A stretch of DNA of 64,000 bases from Kitagawia praeruptora (lineage: Eukaryota; Streptophyta; Magnoliopsida; Apiales; Apiaceae): the NCBI GenBank assembly GCA_037693485.1, contig CM075351.1:156740501-156804500 (forward strand), written 5' to 3'. Within the stretch, counting starts at the first letter, position 1; each line of letters opens with the position of its first letter. Positions 1-12,200 of this stretch are shown here, piece after piece. Position numbers and translations under genes: made by a program. The notes below the pieces were generated by a model. The model did not search any database, had not been told where the DNA came from, and saw only the letters and a list, made by a program, of their open reading frames with translations.

Positions 1-2888
1 CAAAAATCAAAACACTCTCCCCCTCCCCCCTTGAAAAAGCTCTCGGCCAAAAGAAAAGGTGAAGAAGAAAAATTCTTCTTCCCCCTTTCCCATCACTCAT
101 AATTCACACCATAATTCCTAGATCATCTACATCATCTAGACAAGGTATGTTAGCAATTTCAATCCATTTCATCCACCCAATTTCAAGTTACAAATTGTTA
201 AAGCTTGGGTGAATAGTAACCAAGTTTGTTTTTCCTTTAGATCATGCATTGTAAGTGTTGTAGGAGACCATCTAAGGTGTTGTTGAGTTGTGAAAAGCTT
301 ATCCAAGGCCCCTAGGTGCTCAAGAAGGTATAAAATCACAAACCCTCTTGGTTATGTAGTATTTATAATGTTTGGTAGTAGATCCATGTATTTATGAGCT
401 AATCTTGGTTGTATATGCATTGGATAGCATGGATCTTGAGTTTTGATGTTGAGATTGTGACTTTTATGACTATGGATAATATATATATCTCCATGAGTGT
501 TATGAACCATGATTTAAGTGTATTAAGTGTTGGTTGTATTGTGGAATTGTGGAAAATGGTTGATCTAAGTAGTTTGTGTTTGCTGAGTTTTGTCCAGGAA
601 CATTGATCTGTATTGTAGCACGATTTTGAACCCCCAAATGTTGTCCCCTGATGTCCTACCTTATATTTTTAGAAAGATAATTAAATGTAGTTTCTGGAAA
701 TGTAAGGTTCATGGCTAGGTGATGTGTAGATTTTAAGTTATGGCCGGATGAGTGAATTGTGTTTCTGGACTATGGACTGCACTAAGTGACCCCCTTGTGA
801 ACCTTGTTTAAACCCCTAAAAATTTATGTGGGATCATGGAAAAATTAGATAAGCTAGGAAATACAGTGTTGAAGGCTACCCAAAAAGAATTGGATTAAAA
901 TATGAATTTTTGAATTTTATAAAAATGCTAGAGTAAATTTCGCGCAAGGGAAAAAGTCATTAGTGGAGCATAATTCTAGGGGTAATGGTTATGGTTCGAA
1001 TGTGGTAACTAAATTAAGTCGAATAAGTGACGGGCGTAATCGAGTGGTGACATAAACCTATAGTGGGGCTAGAGTGTCATAAGACGAAGTCATTAAGTTA
1101 ATTTCGTACCCCCTAAAACCCCGTAATTAAAGAGATATTGTTAAGGTACTAACGAGCGGTTATTGCTTATGTATAGATCGTTCCACTCCGCACGCTCGAC
1201 CACCCCAACCAAACCAAGGCAAGTTTACTTTTCAAAACTTATACATATACAAGGACTTTCACTGTTGTGTTTGTAGTTTTCAATTATATCAAATGCTATG
1301 CTATGTTTATCGAAGTATTGATGCAATTGAGATTGTATAAGTACATATATGCTTGTACCCCTTGAACTTAGATTGAAATGTTTTCTTCGGACAGCGACTC
1401 TAGCAATAGAGGTCGTAGCGGTCCGTATATATCTATTGACCGGGGAGCGGTATATTATTATATCGTATCTAGATTGCGAAAACCCGAAGGGTCATTCGGG
1501 AAGTATCGTATATTCAAGTAATTATTTTATATTTTCGTAAATACTCAAAATACCTATCTTGGATTAAAAGCTTATTTAATTAAATAATTATTTTATTCAA
1601 TATTAATACTAAGTCCTAAAATATCATTTATTAATTATTGTTCACTACTTTAAAGACAAAGCTAATCCAAGATACCTTTAGCACTTTCAAACTCGAACTT
1701 TTCGAACTCAAAACATTTTCGAAAAACCCCGGTCAGGTTCTGCTTCTTGTATGATTTCAAGAATCATCGGTCGACTGATGTCGGACCTCAATTACTCTGT
1801 TTTCAATAAAAATCAAGTTTTTAAAAGAAAAAGAAAAAGGGACTCTGGCAGGTGTGGGAACCGTTGACGAACAATTCCCGGGATGTGTAAGCGGCCGTGA
1901 GCCAAGCGGTCCATCAATTATTATTCCGGCCCAGGTGTTGCCGAAGGATGATTACGGATGTAGTTTTCATCGAGGGTGATTACGGATGTAGTTTTCACCC
2001 GGGGATAGTTACGGATGTAGTTTCTATCCTTCTACCGGTAGAGAAGACCCGCGGATTATTGGACTCGGATGTGGCGACTGATCATCGTCAATCCCTGTCA
2101 GGTTTTATGTTTTCTTTAAGTCTCATTCCACCACTTTGGAAAAATGCTTTGACACTGCATCTTAGGCCTATGTGCCAGTTGCCGATAGTGTCCTATTTTG
2201 ATGAGAAAGATGTTGACTTTATGCAGTAGCTAGAACTGCAAGGTTATTTTGAAAACAAGGGCACGTACTGGTGCACCTTTGCAATTTACCAATAATGACA
2301 AGTGATTTTATAACTGGATGATACAAACGAGTTTAATGACTGTTATACATATGAAATGTTATATTGCTTACCTTATACATATATTCTTGCTGAGCTATAG
2401 TTGCTCACTCTTGCTTGTTTTCAAATTTTACAAACACAACAGCTAAGAGAAATGGCAAGAACCTGTCAGACTGTGCGAAAGCAGGTGACTAGACCCCAGG
2501 CTACAGTTGAGATTCCACCGGTAGGCCCCATTAGCCGGATTGGTTGGCAACTTTTGTTAGTACGTTTTATTTATAAGAATGACCTGTGCAAGGCAGTGTA
2601 CCGTAACAAACTTTCAAGCCGCCAACTTCGCTTCATATCGAAGTGTTGCTGGTAGCATAAATGCTATTTAATTCGGTCTGTAATAACTCCGAAACTTTTA
2701 CTTTTGCTTAATCAAGTGTATGACGTTTCTGAGACTCTAACCTGTGTGTGTGTGTATGTGTGCGGTGTGAGTATTATTGTGGGGTCGATGGCTGTTTTAT
2801 TTATATTGTGTGCATGAACAAGTATGTTATTAATGGAAAATGGACCGTGAGCGCCTAGATCTCCGACCCCGGATCTGGGGGCGTCACA
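1..2888 (+). repeat. E1 5' LTR (first ~613 bp outside the window)
   Basis: Base 1 corresponds to base 9897 of the 3' copy and the two copies run together with scattered substitutions to the shared CA terminus (2888 and 12788). A length difference of 4 bp lies in a GT microsatellite near 2750 / 12640-12662. Short open frames inside (for example 409-606 and 1897-2229) recur in the 3' LTR and look non-coding. The copy holds a TATA-like box, a donor-like motif and the motif GCGACTGATCATCG (2074-2087) shared with other LTRs in the window. Confidence 0.95.
1165..1223 (+). promoter_or_regulatory. E1 LTR core-promoter candidate and leader splice-donor-like site
   Basis: A TATA-like stretch (TTATGTATAG, about 1165-1176) is followed some 45 bp later by CCAAGGCAAG (1214-1223), which resembles a GC-type 5' splice site (CAAG/GCAAGT). 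The same pairing is found at the equivalent place in E3, E4 and E6, so it is probably functional. Assignment of the transcription start is inference; no transcript data are available. Confidence 0.4.
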
Positions 2889-2892
2889 GAAA

Positions 2893-2904
2893 TGGTATCA
2901 GAGA
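2893..2904 (+). other. E1 primer-binding site (initiator Met tRNA)
   Basis: Four bases after the LTR end lies TGGTATCAGAGA, matching the complement of the plant initiator-Met tRNA 3' end (TGGTATCAGAGC) in 11 of 12 positions. This is the usual primer for chromoviruses. It defines the LTR/internal boundary at 2888. Confidence 0.9.
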
Positions 2905-3118
2905 GGAGGTTACAGATCTCAGAAACGATAGTAATTTAGGAAAGCAACCATAATAATATGAATAATATAACACTAATAATAATCCCATTAATACCTAGAG
3001 CTCTCTTCGAGTTCACAGTCGGGTTATCGGATATAGCCCTGACTTCTAAGGCCCGTGAGGGAACTACTCCTTAAACCCTTCTTTATGGTTAGTAACCCAC
3101 CTTATTTCCCTTGTGTAG

Positions 3119-3820
3119 ATGGAGGAGATACCAGACCCTGAGGCCTATGAGAGGGAGCATGATGAGGCACTATTGAGAGAGATTGAGGACCCTGATGAGG
3201 ATACTGATGCTGGCTCTGAGACCGACCTTGTGATTGAGCTGATAGAGGACACTGAGGAGGAGGATCCCGATGAGGAGCCCTTTGTTGAGCCTGAGCCTGT
3301 TACCCCCTCCCCTGTAGCCACTGATGAGGAGAGTGTGCGATCCGGTGAGGACCGTGTTGTGTCACCCCCACCCTCTCCACAGTCATTGAGCCCTACTTCA
3401 TCTGATGATGACTCCGAGGAGGATACTTCTAGCGAGGAGGAGCGTGACCCTACCCCTGCTCCTACCCCTGTTATGCCACCCCCACCACTGGACCTACCCC
3501 CAGTATCGGGCGCCGAGCACGCCTATGTTGTGCAGTTCCTGACCCGAGATTTACTTTCTGCGGAGGCCCGACTTAACGAGGCGAGGAGGGCACTAGTGGA
3601 GGAGCGCGAGGCGCGCTTGAGGATCCAGGCTGAGATGAGGACCGCTGTTGCTAGGAGGACTAGGGCTCGACTCCACAGGATTGAGAGGAGGAGTCGCGAG
3701 AGGATTCTTGGACTAGGGATCCGCGGGGGAGGAGTGATCCAGGCTAGGGATGCTAGGCGTGTTGTGCGTCGTGCATTTGCCCGAGTGAGGACCTTGCTCC
3801 GTCGCGGTGCGGCCCCGTGA
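3119..3820 (+). CDS. E1 extra ORF between primer site and gag; acidic/arginine-rich coiled-coil protein of unknown function
   Basis: An uninterrupted 233-codon frame starts at ATG 3119, 226 bp after the primer site and 0.74 kb ahead of gag. Residues 1-60 are strongly acidic (runs of D and E), residues 60-130 are rich in proline, serine and acidic residues, and residues 135-200 are E/A/R-rich with a coiled-coil look; the last 60 residues are arginine-rich and basic. There is no zinc knuckle or known enzymatic motif. A pyrimidine-rich tract ending in GTGTAG directly abuts the ATG and resembles a 3' splice site. A broken frame of similar acidic character lies at the same distance (225 bp) from the primer site in E3. 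I do not recognise a family. Tekay elements are usually described with gag-pol only, so this is an accessory ORF; the bipolar charge suggests nucleic-acid or chromatin contact, which is speculation. Confidence 0.65.
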   Translation: MEEIPDPEAYEREHDEALLREIEDPDEDTDAGSETDLVIELIEDTEEEDPDEEPFVEPEPVTPSPVATDEESVRSGEDRVVSPPPSPQSLSPTSSDDDSEEDTSSEEERDPTPAPTPVMPPPPLDLPPVSGAEHAYVVQFLTRDLLSAEARLNEARRALVEEREARLRIQAEMRTAVARRTRARLHRIERRSRERILGLGIRGGGVIQARDARRVVRRAFARVRTLLRRGAAP

Positions 3821-4561
3821 TGTGTTACTGATAGCTCAGTCCCCTAGGTTCAGATGACATTAGTGTGTCGATTTTGCGGGATAGTTGACTTGTGCAGTGG
3901 CGTCCTTTCTGACCAGTGGATGAGTAGACTGACCTACAGATATGTAGATGTGACTTCGGATAGTATGTACGGATGTAGCCCTACTTTTGTGTAGCCTTGA
4001 CTGTTCGGATGATGTACTTGTATTTGTTCCACTTTTGCTAGACTTTGACATTGGAACTATGTATTTGGCTCTAACATCCAAACTTTGTGACAACCCTTGT
4101 ACCGTACTTATTTAGTTTCAGTTTCCCTGATATTGTCTCAACTGCTTTACTTTCCGATGCCATGCTCTACTGTTTTGATATACAACTGTGATTATACAAT
4201 TGCTACAAGCCACAAATACAACCATGCTGTTTCAAATTTACGATATGCGATTTCAAAATTGTTCTCTACATTTTCCAAAAAAAAAAATGTTCCTACAATT
4301 TTTTTTAAAATAAATCTTGCAAAAAAAAAAAAAAAAATTTATGAGTTTCGAAGTTTTGAAACCTTGGGAATTCTCTCAAATGTTTTCGAACCACGTACCG
4401 ATTTTCCCTAAAAAGGTTTTGAAGTTTTATCACCATTATAAGGGCACTGCGAGTTTCGAAATTTTAACCCTGTATAAGGAGGAACAATACGTTCCTGACT
4501 TCTCTAAATACGGTCAGATAATTTGAAAACCCTAACCCAATTTTGTCTTATTATCAGAATC
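3821..4561 (+). other. E1 untranslated leader before gag, with acceptor-like site
   Basis: No convincing gene is present. The stretch is AT-rich with A-runs (4280-4289, 4320-4337) and ends with a pyrimidine-rich tract and TTATCAG/AATC immediately before the gag ATG (acceptor AG at 4556-4557). The same CAG/AATCATG arrangement precedes the gag start of E4, which suggests a conserved 3' splice site for gag expression. Confidence 0.55.
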
Positions 4562-7500
4562 ATGCCACCCAGAAGAATGAACACTCGAGCTCACCCGGCC
4601 AACTCTGAAGGCCAGGGTAGCCACCATGGGTCGGGAGGCCACCAAAACCGAGAGAGAGAGGATTTGAACCTGAGCGAGGATGAAGGTAGTGACTATAACT
4701 TGTTTGATAACTCTGAGTATGATGAAGAGGAAGCTGAAGATGATACCCTAAAGGTGGAAAATCCAAGGAGAGACCCTATGGAGCAATTCATGGACCTGCT
4801 CAGGCAGAACTTGGACCGTCCCTCGGTTCAGCCACCACCCAACAATGCGAATGCCAATGCCTTTCGGAATTTCAAATCCCTGAAACCCCCGGAGTTTAAG
4901 GGAACTGCAGACCCGATCGAGGCAAGAGCCTGGCTGAAAGAAATGGAAAAATCTTTTGAGATACTAGGAGTCGTTGAAGGGCAGAAGACTGTCTTCGCCA
5001 CCTATCTCCTGAAGGGTGAGGCAAACTATTGGTGGGAAGCAAAAAGGAATTTGGAAGGAAGAGGTGTGGTGACCTGGGAGAGGTTTAGCGAGCTGTTCTT
5101 GGAAAAGTATTTCCCTAGGTTCATGGAAACACAAATGGAGCTGAAATTTTTGGAACTAAAGCAAGGTAACATGACGGTGGCCGAGTATGAGGCAAGATTT
5201 ACTGAGCTGTCAAGGTTTGTGCCGGAATATGTGAACTCTGAGGTAAAGAGGGCCCGAAGGTTTCAATTGGGGCTAAAGCAATGGATTCAGAATCGTGTGG
5301 CGGTTCTTGAGCTGACAGACTATGCCACCCTGGTACAGAAAGCATCGATTGTTGAGGCTGGAAGTGAACAGATGCAGAAGGAGAGGGAAGGAAAGAAGAG
5401 GAAGTTTGACAGTCGAAGGGGAAACTCTGCGGGAGAGAGCTTTCCGAGCAAATTTAAGCGAGGAACAATGTCCCAACCCAGCGGAAACTTTGGAACCAAG
5501 AGAGCTGAAAGTTGGAGTGTGGGCCAGAGCGGCCGACCACAGGGATCGTCTTACTCTACCCCACCCAGAGCCCCACCCCAGGAATGTAATAAATGTGGAA
5601 GGAAACATGCGGGCGTGTGTAACCTGCAAGATGTGAAGTGCTTCAAGTGTGGGCTGACAGGACATTATGCTAACACCTGTCGAGGAACTAGTAACAACAC
5701 CAGTGCCGGAGGTAATTGCTTCAAGTGTGGGAAACCAGGGCACCGAATGAGGGAATGTATGTCCTCTGGGCCAGCTGCGTCGAGAGTGAGTGGAACTGCT
5801 TCTAACAGGGCCCCTACTACAAGAACTTTTAACATGACTGTGCAAGATGCCGTGAGGAACACGGATGTGATCGCAGGTACCCTACTACTCAACTCAGTTA
5901 ATGCGAATGTTTTATTTGATTCAGGAGCTACCAAGTCTTTCATATCTCTAGATTTTATATGTCAGTTAGGCCTTAAGACTGAACCACTGAGAGACAGACT
6001 ACAAGTAGAGATAGCTAATCATGAAATTATTCCTGTTAACTAAGTATGTCCAGGTTGCGACCTAGAAATAGAAGGGCGACACTTTCGGGTAGATTTAATA
6101 CCTTTTAAATTAGGAGAGTTTGACGTAATAGTAGGTATGGATTGGTTGACAACCCATGAAGCTCAGATTGATTGTGTGAAGAAGAAAGTGAGTTTAAGAC
6201 TGCCAGGGGATGAGGAAGTAGTGTTTAGTGGGAAACGACAAACCCAAAAGTTCCTGACTATGATTCAAGCTAAAAAGCTGTTACGTAAAGGATGCGAAGC
6301 CTATTTAGCCTATGTAAAGGATACCAAGAAGGAGGCGCCAAACCTACAGGAAATCCCAGTCGTTAATGAGTTCGCGGACGTATTTCCGGATGATCTTCCA
6401 GGACTACCACCTGATAGAGACATCGAGTTCGCTATAGATTTAGTTCCGGGCACGGCCCCAATTTCAAAAGCCCCATATAGGCTAGCCCCAGTGGAGATGA
6501 AAGAGTTGGCCACTCCATTGCAAGAGCTGTTGGATAAAGGAATGATAAGACCTAGTGTGTCACCGTGGGGAGCCCCGGTGCTATTCGTGAAAAAGAAGGA
6601 TGGCAGTATGAGATTATGCATAGACTACAGGGAGTTGAATAAGGTGACCATAAAGAATAAGTATCCTTTGCCCAGAATAGATGACCTATTTGACCAACTA
6701 AAGGACGCGGTTTATTTTTCCAAGATCGATTTGAGAACCGGGTACCACCAGTTAAGGATTAAGCCAGAAGATATACCAAAGACGGCCTTTCGCACCCGGT
6801 ACGGACACTATGAGTTTTTAGTAATGTCGTTTGGGTTAACGAATGCACCCGCAGCTTTCATGGACTTAATGAATCGAGTCTTCAAGAAGTACCTGGACAA
6901 GTGTGTTATAGTCTTCATCGATGACATCTTGATTTATTCCAAGACGAAAGAGGAACATGCAGAGCACTTGAGGATTGTATTGGGAGCATTAAGAGAAGAA
7001 AAGTTGTACGCTAAGTTCTCGAAGTGTGAATTTTGGTTGAAGGAAGTTCAGTTTTTGGGGCATGTGATTAGCGAACAAGGCATTCTAGTGGACCCAGCCA
7101 AAATAGAGGCTGTATCAAATTGGGAGAGACCAACCACTCCGACAGAGGTGAGAAGTTTCATAGGGTTGGCTGGCTACTATAGGAGATTTGTCCAAGACTT
7201 TGCCAAGATAGCAGCCCCTTTGACCCGGCTAACTCGCAAGACCGAGAAGTTTGTGTGGACTGAGAAATGCGAAGAAAGCTTTCAAGAGTTGAAAAAGAGG
7301 TTGGTGACAGCACCAGTACTATCCCTACCCGATGATAAGGGAGATTTTGTGATTTACAGCGACGCATCCCATAAAGGTTTAGGGTGCGTGCTTATGCAGC
7401 ACGGTAAGGTGATTGCGTATGCGTCCAGACAACTTAAGGAATATGAGATAAGATACCCCACCCATGATTTGGAGTTAGCAGCGATAGTTTTCGCTCTGAA

Positions 7501-9250
7501 GATCTAGAGACATTATCTTTACGGAGAAAGGTGTGAAATCTACACGGATCACAAGAGCTTAAAGTACATATTCACTCAGAAAGAGTTAAACATGAGGCAG
7601 AGGAGATGGTTAGAGCTAATCAAAGATTATGATTGCGAGATTCATTATCACCCAGGGAAGGCCAACGTAGTGGCCGATGCACTTAGCCGAAAGGAGAAGC
7701 TTAAGATGATAATGTTAGTGGATGAATTGATCAATGACCTCGAGAGGCTGGAAATTGAAGTGAGGTTACCAGGAATTGGCCAAGAGAGTCTAATGGAAAT
7801 AAAAGTCCAACCACCGCTATTGGAAAAGATTAAGTTATGCCAGGAAAAGAAGATAGAAGAAGAAAAGAATTCGATGGAGAAAATTTTGACTGGCGAGGAA
7901 ATTAGGTGTGAGAAGGACGGGAATGGAATTATGAGGTACGCATCTAGGATATGGATCCTGAGCGTTCAAGAGTTAAAAGACGAGATTTTGCAAGAGGCTC
8001 ATAGTTCAAGGTATTCGATTCACCCTGGGGGCACCAAGATGTATAGGGATTTGAAAGAGTATTATTGGTGGCCAAATATGAAGAAGGACGTAGCAGAGTG
8101 GGTAAGTAAATGCTTGACATGTCAAAGAGTGAAGGCCGAACACCAGAGGCCCAGTGGATTGTTGCAACCCTTAGAAATACCCGAGTGGAAGTGGGAACAG
8201 ATTGCGATGGACTTTGTGGTCGGATTACCAAGGACCAAGACTAATCATGACGCCATTTGGGTAATTATTGATAGACTGACCAAGTCAGCACATTTTCTTC
8301 CAATCAACGAGAGATACACCGTCGACAAATTGGTGGATATTTACTTAAAGGAGATTGTGGTTAGGCATGGGGTTCCTGTGAGCATTGTATTAGATAGAGA
8401 CCCAAGGTTCAACTCCAGGTTCTGGAGGAGTTTTCAGGATTGTGTGGGGACCAAGTTAAACATGAGTACTGCATACCATCCCCAAACAGACGGACAGAGT
8501 GAGAGAACCATCCAGACCATCGAGGACATGTTGAGAGTATGTGCCATAGATTTCAAGGGAAGTTGGGACGACCACTTGCCATTGATCGAATTTTCCTACA
8601 ACAACAGTTACCATGAGAGTATAGGCATGCCCCCAAATGAAGCCTTGTACGGACGAAGATGTCGGTCTCCCTTGTGTTGGGAAGAGGTAGGAGAGCGGAA
8701 GATTTTAGGGCCTGAGCTGGTCCAACAGACAAGAGAAACTATCGAACTCATAAGAGGACAACTGGTAGCGGCCCAAGACAGACAGAAGAAGTATGCGGAC
8801 CAGTCCCGTAAGGATAAAGAATATGAGGTAGGAGAGTTTGTGATGTTAAAAGTATCACCGTGGAAGGGATTGATGAGATTTGGTAAGAAAGGGAAACTAA
8901 GCCCGAGATTTATTGGACCTTTTGAGATCTTGAAACGAGTTGGAAAGTTAGCCTATGAATTGGCTTTACCTCCGAGCTTACAGCAAGTACATAATGTATT
9001 CCATGTGTCCATGCTACGACCCTATCATACCGACTTCCGACATGTGATAGAACACGATCAAGTGGATCTGCAACCAGACTTAACATATGTGGAGCAACCC
9101 GTAGAAATCATGGATAGAAAGGAACAGGTGCTGAGGAACAAGGTTGTCAAATTAGTGAGAGTTTTGTGGAGGAATCAAAATATCGAAGAATCAACGTGGG
9201 AACTAGAGAGCGCGATGTGTGAAAAGCACCCCCAACTGTTTGCAACCTGA
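4562..9250 (+). pseudogene. gag-pol: E1 gag-pol polyprotein (Tekay chromovirus), two in-frame stops
   Basis: A single frame of 1562 codons runs from ATG 4562 (chosen for the MPPRR start shared in style with E4) to TGA 9250, broken only by TAA at 6041-6043 (codon 494) and TAG at 7505-7507 (codon 982). Order of domains: gag core about 115-260; three zinc knuckles at about 341-352 (CX2CX3HX3C), 360 and 386 (both CX2CX4HX4C); protease with DSGA near 454; reverse transcriptase about 630-890 with FIDD near 786; RNase H from about 927; integrase with HHCC zinc finger (about 1146-1188), catalytic Asp near 1217 and 1277 and Glu near 1313; GPF motif near 1450; chromodomain about 1509-1560 at the C terminus. 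No frameshift is seen. Both stops fit single transitions (a Gln-type codon to TAA; the usual Trp codon TGG to TAG in RNase H). The product would act in virus-like particles and in nuclear integration. Confidence 0.93.
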
Positions 9251-9270
9251 TTCCGGGACGGAATCCTTTT

Positions 9271-9283
9271 AAGGAGGGGAGGC
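9271..9283 (+). other. E1 polypurine tract
   Basis: AAGGAGGGGAGGC directly precedes the TG of the 3' LTR and would prime plus-strand synthesis. The upstream block (GATTCCGGGACGGAATCC, 9250-9267) is an inverted repeat that is conserved at the same place in E3, E4 and E6. Confidence 0.88.
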
Positions 9284-12200
9284 TGTAAGAACCCTAATTT
9301 TTGGTAATATTTTATCTTATTTAATATCTTGTGGCAATGTCAATATGGAACCTTTCTGGTCATCCCTGTTGATTAATAGAATTGATTGTCTGAGAAACTG
9401 TGTTGTCGTATTCACTATGTAAGATAAAAGGGAAATTGCGAAGGCAAAAGTCTTATTGTTAGTAATATTTATAAAACTTGAGATTTGAGAATGATTAGAG
9501 TGTTAAAAGATTTATTAAGGATTATGACAAGGAATTATGGACATTCGAGGAATTTACACAATTAGTACTTAAGGAATTATTGGGGAAATCTCTACGCGAC
9601 AAAATATTATTACGAGAGATTAATTAAGATACGATACTAATTAAAGAATTAAATAATAAGCATTGGTGGAAGAATAATAATACAAGGAGTAGTATTGCAT
9701 GCAAGCCCATGCAACCAAGTGGTTAGAAATCAAGCAAACTAGTTAGCCATTGGAAGATGAATAGTACCTAGTTACTTGCTTTTTCAAAAAAGGGGACAAG
9801 AAGTACAAGGAGCCATGCTTGCTAGTACTTACCTATACTTACATGATATGTATCACCCAACCTCATCTAATACCAATTATTCACCCAACACAAACACAAA
9901 AATCAAAACACTCTCCCCCTCCCCCCTTGAAAAAGCTCTCGGCCAAAAGAAAAGGTGAAGAAGAAAAATTCTTCTTCCCCCTTTCCCATCACTCATAATT
10001 CACACCATAATTCCTAGATCATCTACATCATCTAGACAAGGTATGTTAGCAATTTCAATCCATTTCATCCACCCAATTTCAAGTTACAAATTGTTAAAGC
10101 TTGGGTGAATAGTAACCAAGTTTGTTTTTCCTTTAGATCTTGCATTGTAAGTGTTGTAGGAGACCATCTAAGGTGTTGTTGAGTTGTGAAAAGCTTATCC
10201 AAGGCCCCTAGGTGCTCAAGAAGGTATAAAATCACAAACCCTCTTGGTTATGTAGTATTTATAATGTTTGGTAGTAGATCCATGTATTTATGAGCTAATC
10301 TTGGTTGTATATGCATTGGATAGCATGGATCTTGAGTTTTGATGTTGAGATTGTGACTTTTATGACTATGGATAATATATATATATCCATGAGTGTTATG
10401 AACCATGATTTAAGTGTATTAAGTGTTGGTTGTATTGTGGAATTGTGGAAAATGGTTGATCTAAGTAGTTTGTGCTTGCTGAGTTTTGTCCAGGAACATT
10501 GATCTGTATTGTAGCACGATTTTGAACCCCCAAATGTTGTCCCCTAATGTCCTACCTTATATTTTTGGAAAGATAATTGAATTTAGTTTCTGTAAATGTA
10601 AGGTTCATGGCTAGGTGATGTGTAGATTTTAAGTTATGGCCGGAGGAGTGAATTGTGTTTCTGGACTATGGACTGCACTAAGTGACCCCCTTGTGAACCT
10701 TGTTTAAACCCCTAAAAATTTATGTGGGATCATGGAAAAATTAGAGAAGCTAGGAAATACAGTGGTGAAGGCTACCCAAAAAGAATTGGATTAAAATATG
10801 AATATTTGAATTTTATAAAAATGCTAGAGTAAATTTCGCGCAAGGGAAAAAGTCGTTAGTGGAGCATAATTCTAGGGGTAATGGTTATTGTTTGAATGTG
10901 GTAACTAAATTAAGTCGAATAAGTGACGGGCGTAATCGAGTGGTGACATAAATCTATAGTGGGGCTAGAGTGTCATAAGACGAAGTCATTAAGTTAATTT
11001 CGTACCCCCTAAAACCCCGTAATTAAAGAGATATTGTTAAGGTACTAACGAGCGGTTATTGCTTATGTATAGATCGTTCCACTCCGCACGCTCGACCACC
11101 CCAACCAAACCAAGGCAAGTTTACTTTTCAAAACTTATACATATACAAGGACTTTCACTGTTGTGTTTGTAGTTTTCAATTATATCAAATGCTATGCTAT
11201 GTTTATCGAAGTATTGATGCAATTGAGATTGTATAAGTACATATATGCTTGTACCCCTTGAACTTAGATTGAAATGTTTTCTTCGGACAGCGACTCTAGC
11301 AATAGAGGTCGTAGCGGTCCGTATATATCTATTGACCGGGGAGCGGTATATTATTATATCGTATCTAGATTGCGAAAACCCGAAGGGTCATTCGGGAAGT
11401 ATCGTATATTCAAGTAATTATTTTATATTTTCGTAAATACTCAAAATACCTATCTTGGATTAAAAGCTTATTTAATTAAATAATTATTTTATTCAATATT
11501 AATACTAAGTCCTAAAATATCATTTATTAATTATTGTTCACTACTTTAAAGACAAAGCTAATCCAAGATACCTTTAGCACTTTCAAACTCGAACTTTTCG
11601 AACTCAAAACATTTTCGAAAACCCCCGGTCAGGTTCTGCTTCTTGTATGATTTCAAGAATCATCGGCCGACTGATGTCGGACCTCAATTACTCTGTTTTC
11701 AATCAAAATCAAGTTTTTAAAAGAAAAAGAAAAAGGGACTCTGGCAGGTGTGGGAACCGTTGACGAACGATTCCCGGGATGTGTAAGCGGCCGTGAGCCA
11801 GGCGGTCCATCAATTATTATTCCGGCCCAGGTGTTGCCAAAGGATGATTACGGATGTAGTTTTCATCGAGGGTGATTACGGATGTAGTTTTCACTCGGGG
11901 ATAGTTACGGATGTAGTTTCTATCCTTCTACCGGTAGAGAAGACCCGCGAATTATTGGACTCGGATGTGGCGACTGATCATCGCCAATCCCTGTCAGGTT
12001 TTATGTTTTCTTTAAGTCCCATTCCTCCACTTTGGAAAAATGCTTTGACACTGCATCTTAGGCCTATGTGCCAGTTGCCGATAGTGTCCTATTTTGATGA
12101 GAAAGATGTTGACTTTATGCAGTAGCTAGAACTGCAAGGTTATTTTGAAAACAAGGGCACGTACTGGTGCACCTTTGCAATTTACCAATAATGACAAGTG

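Noticed and set aside
409..606. Identical 65-codon frame in both E1 LTRs (also 10305-10502)
   Set aside because: Recurrence is due to the LTR duplication; low-complexity hydrophobic composition and no gene context.
2893..2904. Possible tRNA gene at the TGGTATCAGAG motif
   Set aside because: It is a primer-binding site next to an LTR; no cloverleaf sequence follows.
5273..5845. 190-codon minus-strand frame inside E1 gag
   Set aside because: Shadow of the plus-strand gag and zinc-knuckle coding sequence; no recognisable domain.
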